29,287 bases of DNA, from the NCBI GenBank assembly GCA_001929475.1, contig LXFE01003117.1, positions 1,868 to 31,154 on the forward strand. The letters run 5' to 3'. Positions 21,052-29,287 of this stretch are shown one piece after another (position 1 is the first letter of the stretch; every line of letters begins with the position of its first letter). This DNA comes from Neolecta irregularis DAH-3. Taxonomy: Eukaryota > Ascomycota > Neolectomycetes > Neolectales > Neolectaceae. The notes under the pieces are model-generated. The model searched no databases. It was given only the letters and a program-made list of their open reading frames with translations, and was not told the DNA's origin. The translations under genes were made by a program, and so were the position numbers.

Positions 21052-22410
21052 CTACTTCCTCTTTTTTGCTCGAATAGATCCTTCAAATCCAGGCCGTTTC
21101 TTCTTGCTGCCTTTTGTCTTTTTTAAGTCTTTTCTAGCTTGGATATTAGTTTCTCGTTTTTTCTGTTTCTGTTCCTTCTTATGTCGAACACTCTCAATCC
21201 GTTCACTCCTAGCGGGTCAACTTTCAAACTAAAACAAATTTGCACCATTCTTTCTCGGATTTCTTTTTCTGCTTCTCTTGTCTTTTGATGGCCTTCTTGA
21301 GCAACTTTTCATCATCCCTGACTTTTTCGCCCCGAACTTGAAGAAGAGCTTTATGCCATGAATCCGACTGTTCAATGTGCGATCGCTACGTTGTTTAGAG
21401 GGTTTTCCAGAAAAACTGAGATCACCTTGACATCATCCATTCCCTGCAATCTCAGTTTTTTTGTTTCAGCATGCTTCAAGGCTCCAGCTACATCTATAGC
21501 CTTTCTCTTTTTCAATTTTTTAAACCCTCCAGAAACCACATCAAATTCTTCATCATTACCAAAGGTAACTCTGCTGAATGCTAGCCCACCGTTAAGTGAA
21601 GTCTGACTTGGCTCTGTAACTTCAGGTTCATCTTTGATTTCACTTTCCCTGTCCTTGACGGTCTTTGTGGTCATCAATTTTTCTCGCCTAGCCTCTTTCT
21701 TTTTTCGCCTAGCTTCCAAAATTGCGTCTCTGTTTTTAGGAGCGCCGTCAACGCCAGAACCCGGTGCTTTGCGATTTGCGCGAAGTTCTTTGATCCGAGA
21801 ATGAAGTTTTGCCTTCAATTCGCTGATTGTTGAACATGATTGTTTTGAGATTTTATCGTCTGTTTGTTTCTCGGGGGATACGTTAGGTGACGTTTCGGGT
21901 GATTCTTTTTCCAAAGTCAGATCTTCAAAGTTATCTGATGAGCTGATCCCATTCTGTCCATCAGAAGATACAAATTTTTGAGCAGTCTCCTCAGGAAACT
22001 TGGCCTTGGGCTTCTGCTTTGGTTTCTTACCCTCGATTTTGGGCTTTTTTGATGCTTTTTGGGTAGTTGTGGGTTCGGGTTCGGGTTCAGACTTGTGCTG
22101 TTGCTGAGCTCGTAGCGCTTTTTCATTTTGAATATCAGCAGCTGTTCGCGAAGAATCTGGATCCAGCTTTGCCCTTTTCGCCCTTTTCGCCTCGTCTTTG
22201 GTCTGTTTCTTCTTGTTCCATTGTGTCTAGTCAACTTAGAATGATGGCGAATTAAATGAAATGTACACTTGATTCTTCGTGGTGATAAAGTTTTCCCGGA
22301 ATCAGTGCTAGTAGAGACTCAAACGCATTATTATGAGACTTGAGCCGTTCCTAACTATCAGTTGACATCAGTATATATGTACAAACCAAAAGAGAATTTT
22401 CGCCCTCCAT
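21052..22410 (-). CDS. RRP14: SURF6/Rrp14 family ribosome-biogenesis protein, 401 aa
   Basis: Five exons, 22410-22387, 22350-22267, 22226-21426, 21385-21246 and 21208-21052. The N-terminal block has ERLKSHNNAFESLLALIPGK and QWNKKKQTKDEAKRAKRAKL, diagnostic of Rrp14N. The SURF6 C-terminal domain shows AGALKHAETKKLRLQGMDD, DSWHKALLQVRGEKVRDDEK, EWSERIESVRHKKEQ and KKRPGFEGSIRAKKRK. The protein is nucleolar and acts in early maturation of both ribosomal subunits. The ATG at 22410 is chosen because its 24-nt exon splices in frame to the conserved block; the longer-looking frame at 22234 would skip that block. It shares a 97-bp divergent promoter with ERH. Confidence 0.93.
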
Positions 22411-22507
22411 GGCAAAATTACGGTGGGAAGTAAATTTTAGCGGAGTGCTGATCTTTGCATCCATCTAAAACCACCGACGTATAAGTAGAGCCTCGTATCT
22501 CGACCAT

Positions 22508-23031
22508 ATGTCACATACGTAAGAATCTGGGGATCGTCGTCAGTTCTAACGATGATTTTGCAGGATTGTACTTATCCAGAAATCTGCGGTTTGTATCTTG
22601 GGTATATCGGTGCTTTAAACTTACAGCGAAACAGGATGACAGAACAAAGTCCTGGCAAGAGTATAGCACTCTGAAGATAGCGATTGAAGGTATTTTTCAT
22701 CTTGTTTTAAATTTCCTGATAAAAGATATATTTGATATATTCCATAGAAGCGTTGGTAGGTTGTTACTATAAGTTATTTGACATAAAGCGAATGTAAAGC
22801 AAGGAGGCCCACCATTATCTACATCTTGGATTCAGTTTGAAGAATTTATAGATCGACTTTTTGATTTAGTCATGTTAATCTGGGATCCAAATCTTGACTC
22901 TTATGGTTCTAGTTCTCAAACACTGATGCTTACGTTTAGTTCCTCGAGATATAACTTGGGTCAAAAAACGGTTTCGTAATCAATGGGATCAAAGGTATTC
23001 AAATGGGAAACAAGCGGAATCGCTTCTTTAG
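22508..23031 (+). CDS. ERH: Enhancer of rudimentary homologue (ERH), about 100-110 aa
   Basis: The spliced start reads MSHTIVLIQKSAV, matching the ERH N-terminus. RTKSWQEYSTLKIAIE, QFEEFIDRLFDLVMLIWDP and TWVKKRFRNQ follow at the expected spacing. Confident exons are 22508-22518 (11 nt), 22564-22592, 22627-22689, part of 22748-22905, and 22940 onward. The splice inside 22748-22800 is ambiguous: a donor at 22756 or 22760 and acceptors near 22788-22804 give several in-frame products differing by a few residues. The C-terminus may read to the stop at 23031, or splice at 23003 and end at 23050. ERH is a small nuclear dimer; in fission yeast Erh1 pairs with Mmi1 in RNA elimination. Identity is good; exact exon ends are not. 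Confidence 0.82.
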
Positions 23032-23179
23032 ACTTTGCGAAATCCGATGAGTTTTACAGAGTTCAGAACCCAGGAACTGAGGAATCCAATGAGTATCATG
23101 GTTCGGAGGAGATCAATTCAACATGTTTTTATTTTGATATATCTGACCACTCGATGCAATCTTGAAATCATCGTGGCTG

Positions 23180-24071
23180 TCAGACTGAGGCGTCGGTCAA
23201 AGCAACATATTGAACTCTGAACAATTTCTTCTCAGTAACCTCTCCCTTTTCATCTTTAGTCACCTAGTGAGTCAGCTTAATATTTGAAAACGGCTTTATT
23301 GCTTCATATATGCTTTGATCGAATGTCCCAACGGGTATAAACATTTTTCCTGGAGTTTTCAACTGCTCAATTAAAGCTTTGGGAATAACAGGAGCAGCAG
23401 CCCCTACATGTATAGCATCATATGGTGCTGCCCGTCAGCTTGTCCATCAATCGTTGATACCTTCAGCCTGATAGCCCTGTCGTCCGTCCCCCGTTATGAG
23501 TTTAATTGTTCCATCTTCCAACCACTGGGCATGCTGAGAATCTTTCTTCAGATTTTCACTCGCAAGTTTCGTAAGCTCGGGTAGATGGTCGATTCCGATA
23601 ACGATTCCGTGGGGTTTAACCTTTACCATCAGGCTTACTTGAGATCAAATGGTTTGTACGAGCTGAGCAAAGACCGCACATAGATACCCACTGCCACTAT
23701 TCCTCGTTAGTCGCGAATCTGGTGTAGCTTACCATCCAACATCTAGAACTTTGCAACCTGGTTTTAGGTGGTCACGCAGTAAATCGGCTGCGCTTGCATG
23801 AACATGAGGTGCGCTTACTAAAATGACTTATCAGATCACTTTACTATATACTCGGCATTACTCGTGGCACCGTGGCCTATTCTTTGCAATCAGCATGATA
23901 AGTTGATCCGCCTTACGACTGAGGTGAGTCCTTGTATGGAGAGGACGGAGCAAAATGAGCTCTATCGACAGCCAGAAACGACTCATATGTACGTTTATCG
24001 TTAATTATCTTTGAGTCGTAAAGATTTTTAATTAATTCTCTATTTGAGCTTCCTGAGCACCGCCAGGCCAT
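23180..24071 (-). CDS. PCM1: Protein-L-isoaspartate(D-aspartate) O-methyltransferase, 221 aa
   Basis: Seven exons, 24071-23917, 23881-23862, 23817-23733, 23696-23660, 23620-23461, 23427-23303 and 23263-23180. PCMT motifs are all present after splicing: [63 protein letters not shown] (AdoMet site), [20 protein letters not shown] and a C-terminal YVALTD. The enzyme repairs isoaspartyl damage in aged proteins. Exon 2 is a 20-nt microexon. The last intron, 23264-23302, is GC-AG, as the flanking [14 protein letters not shown] fits the family and no GT is available. The usual DVGSGSGYL has Cys in place of the first Ser. Length matches the family (about 227). Confidence 0.93.
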
Positions 24072-24278
24072 GTTTGCGAATCTTGTAACGAAGCTTGATA
24101 TTGGCAGTGTGGTTCGGTGACGTCAATGGTGGTAATCTACAATACTCTTATACTGACAAACCGATTGCCTCTGAAAATTGTGTATTACTAGTAGGAAGAT
24201 GATGACAAGAACAAGATATAAATTGCGGACCAAAATAACTCCTCCGTATATAGAAAACCAATGTCTCTGCGAACCGGT

Positions 24279-25309
24279 CTAGACGGCATTTTCCCCCTCA
24301 CCTTCAGCAATGACAGCCAGCGAAACACCAGGGAGTGTAGGGATCTGTCTTACAACCTGTTCCATCTTCCTAGCTCGAAGGTATTCACTCAAGGATCTGA
24401 TCAAAATGAACCATCCTGCAATCATGAGCAGGTAGGACAACCACTCGCTCCCGCTGTTGTCTTTAATGGTAGTGACATCGTCATTCCCGGCAAAGTCAAA
24501 TGCATCTGGTTCACCTTCAGGCAGAGTGCCATCGGTAGCTGCCCGCATATAATAGCCATATTGAACCAGCGTGATTCCTAATCCTGCCTTTGATCCATTT
24601 TTAGCAGCTGCCGCAAGTCAGCGATGCTGGGGGAAAGAGATGAAATACCATGTGTAGTGTGTAGTAAATAGGTCAGTAAGAATCCTATAAACTGAAAGCT
24701 CAAGGATACTAGATGCAGATGAGCGATGGACAGCAAGGTTGCGCATACTCAACATGTTCCAGACAAATCCAAAGAAATTCCCCACCGGCAGTCCTTCGAC
24801 GTATACTTCATCTGACGACATGCCTGGTGCAATTATTGTTGTCTCCCAATATGGAGGAGTTGAATCCGCAGCAGCTTGTTCGTACGACTGACATGTCAGA
24901 AAGTAGTCCAGATGATCATACCGGAGGTTGCTCATCTGCTTTCTCCCCATTTACATCGGGCTTCGCAGTCAGGTTGGAGAAGACGCCGTCATTTGATCGG
25001 GGAATGGGCATAGCAGTTCCTTGCGCTCGTTGTGGCGGGGGTACTAAAGGCTGACGTTCCGGATGATGATTTGATCCATCTGCATCCTGTAGGCCGCCCT
25101 CATCTTCCAACTCTCCGAAAGAGGCCACAAGCGCAGGGTCCTGCTCTAACGAACCGCTTCGCGATGAAGAAAATGACGCGGAAGAGTTATGACGATTAGA
25201 TGCGACGGTAAATCCTGGGTTAGGGGAGGATGCCACGGAATCGTATTGTAGAATCTAAGCAGATAAGACCCGGATGCAACAAGCTCCTTACTTTTTTGTA
25301 TGTAGTCAT
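24279..25309 (-). CDS. BSD2: Bsd2/Ndfip-like membrane adaptor for Rsp5 ubiquitin ligase, 292 aa
   Basis: Five exons, 25309-25292, 25254-24922, 24887-24749, 24708-24649 and 24607-24279. A Ser-rich cytosolic N-terminus leads to DGVFSNLTAKPDV and then the PY motif PPSY, formed across the exon 2/3 junction, with a second PPYW in the conserved STPPYWETTIIAPGM. Three membrane segments follow: NFFGFVWNMLISLSFQFIGF, the segment around GLGITLVQYGYYM, and WLSYLLMIAGWFILIRSL. Bsd2/Ndfip proteins sit in Golgi and endosomal membranes and recruit Nedd4-family ligases (Rsp5) through WW-PY contact; yeast Bsd2 targets metal transporters such as Smf1 to the vacuole. The start is uncertain: the ATG at 25309 in an 18-nt exon is the best that splices in frame. 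Confidence 0.88.
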
Positions 25310-25587
25310 ATTGAAGGAGCGGTGGATTATCAGGGTATGAAACAAGAGTGTAGAGGTTGGGAATTTTAGGCAACACTGCCCGTTTGAAATGCCATCCGAA
25401 TGCAGAAAGCCACCCCGGCTTCTTCCTTCACAGACATCGTACCCGGCAGTTCAAAAGCATAAACAGAATTTGATATACCATCGACATATGAATACAACTG
25501 GGAAGATATTTTGGTTTGTAGTTTAAAATTTATTCATTGATTACATGCGAAGAGGGATTCGGATGATAAATATCATGACCGCGCGGG

Positions 25588-27049
25588 TTACAGCTCGTCA
25601 TGCTGCCCCGGAGTTTTTTCTGCTGTTGGTTCTTCGGCAGTGACTGAAATATCTTCTTTTGCAACTGCCTCTTGGACAGGTTCGGTAGAGTCACCTTTAC
25701 TCCATCCTGAGAATTTTTCCATGTCAATTTTATCCCGCTTTCCATCGCCATTCTTTGTTGCCAAAATGAAATCTTGCAGAGCGTCTTTATCAAAGTCTCC
25801 CTGGAACTTTTGAACCCATCCTCTCCGACCGTTGAGGGCAACCATTGCTGGAAGTTTAGCCTCAAAGTTTAGTACTTTGAGAATTTTTTCGCTTAGGGAA
25901 CCTGAAGACCAGAAGAACTGAAAGTTTTTGACGTTGAGTTTGTGTGCAAGCGTTACGGTGCTGTCAAGAGTGTGAATCCATTCATCCTGCGAGTCTGAAT
26001 AGGAGGGAAGAAACGCGATTGCACAAATTGCCTTTGAAGATTTCGCCAAACACAGTGATTCGAATATATCGGACGTCAGATGATTAACTTGTGATTTGGG
26101 TGCTTATCGTTAGATTGATATACTGTGGAATTGTACAGTCGACCTCGGTTTTGGATTTACCAAAGGTCTCTTGATCTGAAGTTTGCTCCGAGGTTATGAA
26201 GCGATTCACGAATTTATTCAAAGCAGGAGCTTTAATCTCGTCACCTAAGATTCAGAATTAATAAATGACGCTGTCTCACTTTCATAAATGACTATTGGCG
26301 AATCACCACCAGGTAGGACAAATATTGTCGGAAAAGTAGTAATCCCAAAGAGTTCAAGAACTGATTTTTGATTATCGCGGACCTGAAAAACGATGGCCTT
26401 GTCCTTGAAATTCAATGCAAGGCTTTTCCAGAGAGCAGAGGTGGCTGCCTTTTGTGTAAATAATCCGACTTTAGCCGTTTCGTTCTGAAGAATGAGTCCG
26501 AGATGCTCGATCCATCACCTTGTCAGACAGAAACTGCTCCAGGTTTTTGTCTGTGACTTTTTTGACCATGTTTGGAATTTGCTCGACTGCATAATCCGCG
26601 ATTGCCTTGGCCGTTCGTTGACCCTGGTAATCTTTTTTATAAACTATACCAGAAGTTGCTCAGGGACTCGTACCTTCTTGGACCTTTCCATGCTTGAACA
26701 ATTTGATAGTTGGAAATCCCTGGACCTCGTGTTCACCACAAATGGGCTTGTTGTCCTCTTCATCGCAGTCGATAGCCGCAATCTTGACCATTCCCTTTAA
26801 ATTTTCCGCAACTTTTCCATACGGGACTAGAGTAAAAGACATTTTGACACAAATTGGGCGGTTTCTACCTGCCAACTGTTTACAATGGCCACACCAAGGG
26901 GCGAAGAACTCGACCAGTGCGACCGGCTCTTTCTCGAGCAAGTTGTGAAAGTTGCGGTGGTCGAGAATTTGGACGGGCCCCGATTTTTGATACAAGGCAT
27001 ATGTTAGAGGTACTGAGGCGACCAGGGATAGAATGAAAGCTATTTTCAT
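25588..27049 (-). CDS. MPD1: ER protein disulfide isomerase, Mpd1/P5-like, HDEL-ended, 423 aa
   Basis: Six exons, 27049-26869, 26826-26674, 26643-26519, 26484-26280, 26244-26137 and 26087-25588. A signal peptide (MKIAFILSLVASVPLTYA) precedes a thioredoxin domain with active site WCGHC (C53, C56) and the cis-Pro segment GFPTIKLF. Two further thioredoxin-like regions lack CxxC: one around ITTFPTIFVLPGG, the other around ICAIAFLPSY and KLPAMVALNGRRG. The C-terminal HDEL is a classic fungal ER-retrieval signal. The protein should form or rearrange disulfides in secretory proteins. One CGHC plus two inactive domains fits Mpd1/PDIA6-type enzymes better than Pdi1, which has two active sites. Intron 26644-26673 is only 30 nt. 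Exon 5/6 joins across a 49-nt intron with a TCTAACG branch-like site. Confidence 0.91.
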
Positions 27050-27179
27050 TTTCTCACGAGTGGGGAAGGGTTAAGGATGTGGGTTTGCCCTTTTTAGCAA
27101 AACATTATTGTTGAAAGAGCTAAATGCTACAAACACAAAACAAGGCGCAATAAGAGATTATGTACAGATTTGTTATTGT

Positions 27180-28118
27180 TTATCGACCCTGTTGAGATGG
27201 AGCAGGTGCTACGTGAGGTTGCATGCGTCGCTGTTCTCGTTGTATGCTCTGCGTTATATCATTGAACCAAGGATGCCGGAGAGCATCTCGAGCACTGATT
27301 CGCAGTTGCGGTTGGAGTTGTAGCAATCTTCGAAGGAGATCAAGTCCAAATGGATCGACAGTGGGCAGAAACGACGACAGATCTTGGGCTTGATATAAAG
27401 GCCAGCTCGAACGGTATTCGGGATAATTGGAGACGCCAGGCCAGGTCAGTTCGGTAGGGGTGCCCATAAGGCGGAATATTTTCACGAGTTGATCTTCATT
27501 AGTGGTTCCAGGAAAGAGCGGTCGCCCGGTAAACATCTCGGCCATTATACATCCTGCGCTCCAAACATCGATCGAGGTTGAGTAAGTCCTTGAGCCAAGG
27601 AGAACATCTGGGGCTCGGTACCACAGTGTAACAACTTCGTTTGAAAAAGTGTTTACTGGAATTCCAAACGCGCGTGCCAGGCCGAAATCAGCGAGCTTCA
27701 ACTGTCCGCGTCGATTGATCAAGAGATTTTGAGGCTTCAAGTCCCTGTGAAGGACCCTGTTTTCGTGACAAAAGGCAATACCGCGGAGGAGCTGGAATGT
27801 GAATGATTTGATTGTGGGTAAATCGAGGGCTCCCCGGTTTCCATGCGTGTCCATGTACTTTTTCAAATCCTTGTCCATAAACTCGAATACAAGCATCAAT
27901 TTGTTTTCTGTATGCACAACATCATATAGCGAGACGATGTTTTCATGTTTGAGCTCTTTCATCAACGAAATTTCGCGAATGGCAGTAGACGGCGTGCCTT
28001 CTTCGGAATCGAGGTGAATCTCTTTCAACGCGACAATTTCGCCGGTGACGCTTTTGCCTTTGTATACGGTTGCATATGTACCTTCACCGAGCTTTTCGAG
28101 CTGTTGAAAGTGGGTCAT
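27180..28118 (-). CDS. PHO85: Pho85-type cyclin-dependent kinase, 312 aa
   Basis: One uninterrupted frame encodes a complete CDK. It has the glycine loop [16 protein letters not shown] with the ATP-binding Lys, the [20 protein letters not shown] helix, catalytic [13 protein letters not shown] in [12 protein letters not shown], the T-loop [20 protein letters not shown] and DVWSAGC. The run [19 protein letters not shown] and the Pho85/Cdk5-like start [18 protein letters not shown] separate it from Cdc28. Pho85 with its cyclins controls phosphate sensing, glycogen storage, polarity and the cell cycle. A Pro/Gln-rich tail follows the kinase domain. It is the only complete gene here without an intron. 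It diverges from VTA1 across 191 bp. Confidence 0.96.
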   Translation of the reverse strand: MTHFQQLEKLGEGTYATVYKGKSVTGEIVALKEIHLDSEEGTPSTAIREISLMKELKHENIVSLYDVVHTENKLMLVFEFMDKDLKKYMDTHGNRGALDLPTIKSFTFQLLRGIAFCHENRVLHRDLKPQNLLINRRGQLKLADFGLARAFGIPVNTFSNEVVTLWYRAPDVLLGSRTYSTSIDVWSAGCIMAEMFTGRPLFPGTTNEDQLVKIFRLMGTPTELTWPGVSNYPEYRSSWPLYQAQDLSSFLPTVDPFGLDLLRRLLQLQPQLRISARDALRHPWFNDITQSIQREQRRMQPHVAPAPSQQGR

Positions 28119-28309
28119 GGTCAGGCGACCTGCATATCAGTGCGTTTTCAAGGGTGCAGCGTACAGGGATAGGAAGGCTGTGAGTTTGAAAAGACAGCAA
28201 CCGTACCTACAAAAAAACAGATATAAAGCAGACGAATGAAACGAAAAAGGTGGTCAACCAATCTGGAGGCGACAGCCAAACAGGAACCCAACCTCATCAA
28301 ATACTAACA
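28119..28309. promoter_or_regulatory. Divergent promoter of PHO85 and VTA1
   Basis: This 191-bp interval separates two outward-facing genes and must hold both promoters. The VTA1 frame extends upstream to 28250 without an ATG. A TACTAAC sequence at 28302-28308 sits directly before the VTA1 ATG. It resembles a branch point, but no acceptor follows at a useful distance, so I treat it as chance. Confidence 0.4.
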
Positions 28310-29149
28310 ATGAAATTGGACATACCAGACGAACTAGGACGCATTTCGCAATACCTTCAACGCTCAAACGAAACAGCACAACATGATCAAATAATATCTT
28401 ACTACTGTAAATATCGGGCAGCACAACTAGCTATGGCCGCACAACACCGATCGCCCGCAGCCAATTCGTATTTATCAAAGCTGCTTGACGATCTTGAAAA
28501 TGCAAGGGTGCCTCGGTAACCAGTATTAACGGAAATCAGTTTAAAAAGGAACTGAATGACCAAGATGCGATAAAAGACGATATAGTGGGTCAAGCTTATG
28601 TAGAGAATTTCGCATTATCCATATTCAGTAAAGCAGATCGCGAAGAACGGGGAGCAAGAGCTACCAGGTATCTCATCGCAAACTGTTGATTTACGTTAGA
28701 AATACTTCTCAGACGTTTCTAGCCGCAGCCACGTTTCTGGAAGTTTGTCGTGTATTCGGAGATTTAGAATCCGAGGTGATCGGTCTTTGCTGATGCGATT
28801 TGTGATATCTTAGATCTCGGAAAAGATAAAATATGCAAAATATCAGGCGGCGAGGATATTGAAGGCCGTCAAAGCAGGCCTAGATCCCAACGAGGAACGT
28901 CGGGCCGACTCACATGTGAATGATGAAATTCAATCTTCCGTGGCCGAGAAGGCGTTTTCACCTGTCACGACGCGGCAGGAAACTCCAAATGAAGACTTTA
29001 TCAAGCCGGAAAAAGAGTTCAATATTGAAAAGTTCAATATTGAAAAAGCTCAAAAACACGCACGATGGGCGATAAGTGCATTGAACTATGAGGACATGTC
29101 AACAGCAATAGAAGAACTACAAAAGGCATTAAGGGAATTAGGTGCATGA
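28310..29149 (+). CDS. VTA1: Vta1/LIP5-type ESCRT-III/Vps4 cofactor, 245 aa
   Basis: Four exons, 28310-28507, 28540-28667, 28700-28775 and 28814-29149, with introns of 32, 32 and 38 nt. The N-terminal half is the Vta1 MIT-like domain (SYYCKYRAAQLAMAAQ, AYVENFALSIFSKADREERG, TFLAAATFLEVCRVFG, EKIKYAKYQAARILKAVKAG). An acidic linker follows. The C-terminal VSL domain reads KAQKHARWAISALNYEDM and TAIEELQKALRELG, the segment that binds and activates Vps4. Vta1 works at endosomes in multivesicular-body sorting and is a natural partner of MIT/AAA machinery. FNIEK is repeated at the linker end (15-bp duplication at 29018-29047). The last codons are the first copy of a tandem repeat that continues past the stop. 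The start at 28310 is the first ATG. Confidence 0.93.
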
Positions 29150-29287
29150 AGCAATATTAATACCGATGAGGACATGTCAACAGCAATAGAGAACTACAAA
29201 AGCATTAAGGGAACTAGTTGCATGAAGCAATATTAATACCGATGAGGACATGTCAACAGCAATAGAGAACTACAAAAGGCATTAAGG
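29090..29287 (+). repeat. Tandem repeat of the VTA1 3' end, about 76-78 bp unit, 2.6 copies, cut by the window edge
   Basis: Copies begin with GAGGACATGTCAACAGCAAT at 29090, 29168 and 29244. The first is 78 bp and holds the last VTA1 codons, the stop and the sequence up to ATACCGAT. The second is 76 bp. The third is interrupted at 29287. Copies 2 and 3 share a one-base deletion (AGAA in place of AAGAA) and copy 2 has another deletion plus a few substitutions, so they lie out of frame. Only copy 1 is coding. Confidence 0.9.

Noticed and set aside
22067-22255. Plus-strand small frame and a minus-strand 105-codon frame at 21917-22234
   Set aside because: Both are frame shadows of SURF6 exon 3, which reads QWNKKKQTKDEAKRAK in the correct frame.
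28302-28308. TACTAAC before the VTA1 start as a branch point of an upstream intron
   Set aside because: No AG acceptor follows before a sensible exon, and the ATG directly after it gives a complete protein.
1-29287. Mobile elements, CRISPR arrays, viral insertions or a specialised metabolic cluster
   Set aside because: No transposase, integrase, reverse transcriptase, spaced direct repeats or biosynthetic core enzyme is seen; all recognised genes are housekeeping or regulatory.

Overview
This is a gene-dense stretch of fungal nuclear genome, most likely from an ascomycete. I recognise twenty protein-coding genes on both strands, no mobile element and no convincing RNA gene. Fungal markers include a Skn7-type regulator (HSF DNA-binding domain plus receiver), trehalose-6-phosphate synthase, a Bsd2-type Rsp5 adaptor, an HDEL-ended disulfide isomerase and a Pho85 kinase. 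Almost every gene is split by very short introns. I place about 85, mostly 32-45 nt and the shortest about 30 nt, usually by matching reading frames to conserved family motifs. At least five use GC-AG instead of GT-AG. ERH, which budding yeast lacks, together with tiny introns makes me think of an early-diverging ascomycete such as Taphrinomycotina; that is inference, not proof.

Left third (1-9700): NIF3-like protein (-, cut by the left edge) and a BolA2/Fra2-like protein (+) diverge from a 68-bp gap. Then come AP-1 complex beta-adaptin (-, about 14 exons), an unassigned 420-bp interval, a DEK_C/HIRIP3-like chromatin protein (-), trehalose-6-phosphate synthase TPS1 (+) and a MIT-AAA ATPase of the Sap1/spastin group (+).

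Middle (9700-20100): three mitochondrial-type genes lie in a row on the minus strand (ribosomal protein uS17m, mitoferrin, a Prx5/Ahp1-like peroxiredoxin). The peroxiredoxin is head-to-head with SKN7 (+). Then follow eIF2B epsilon (GCD6, +) and an Ariadne-type RBR ubiquitin ligase (+).

Right third (20100-29287): COQ9 (+), SURF6/Rrp14 (-), ERH (+), protein-L-isoaspartate methyltransferase (-), Bsd2/Ndfip-like adaptor (-), ER disulfide isomerase with HDEL (-), intronless PHO85 (-) and the ESCRT cofactor VTA1 (+). The window ends in a tandem repeat made from the last VTA1 codons and the following 3' flank.

These are mostly housekeeping genes in mixed order, not a pathway cluster. The spliced coding lengths given were summed from exon coordinates and are multiples of three. 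I found no new multi-gene system. The main points of interest are splicing (tiny and GC-AG introns, microexons, stop-free introns of 3n length), the SKN7-peroxiredoxin divergent pair, the terminal repeat and one unassigned interval.
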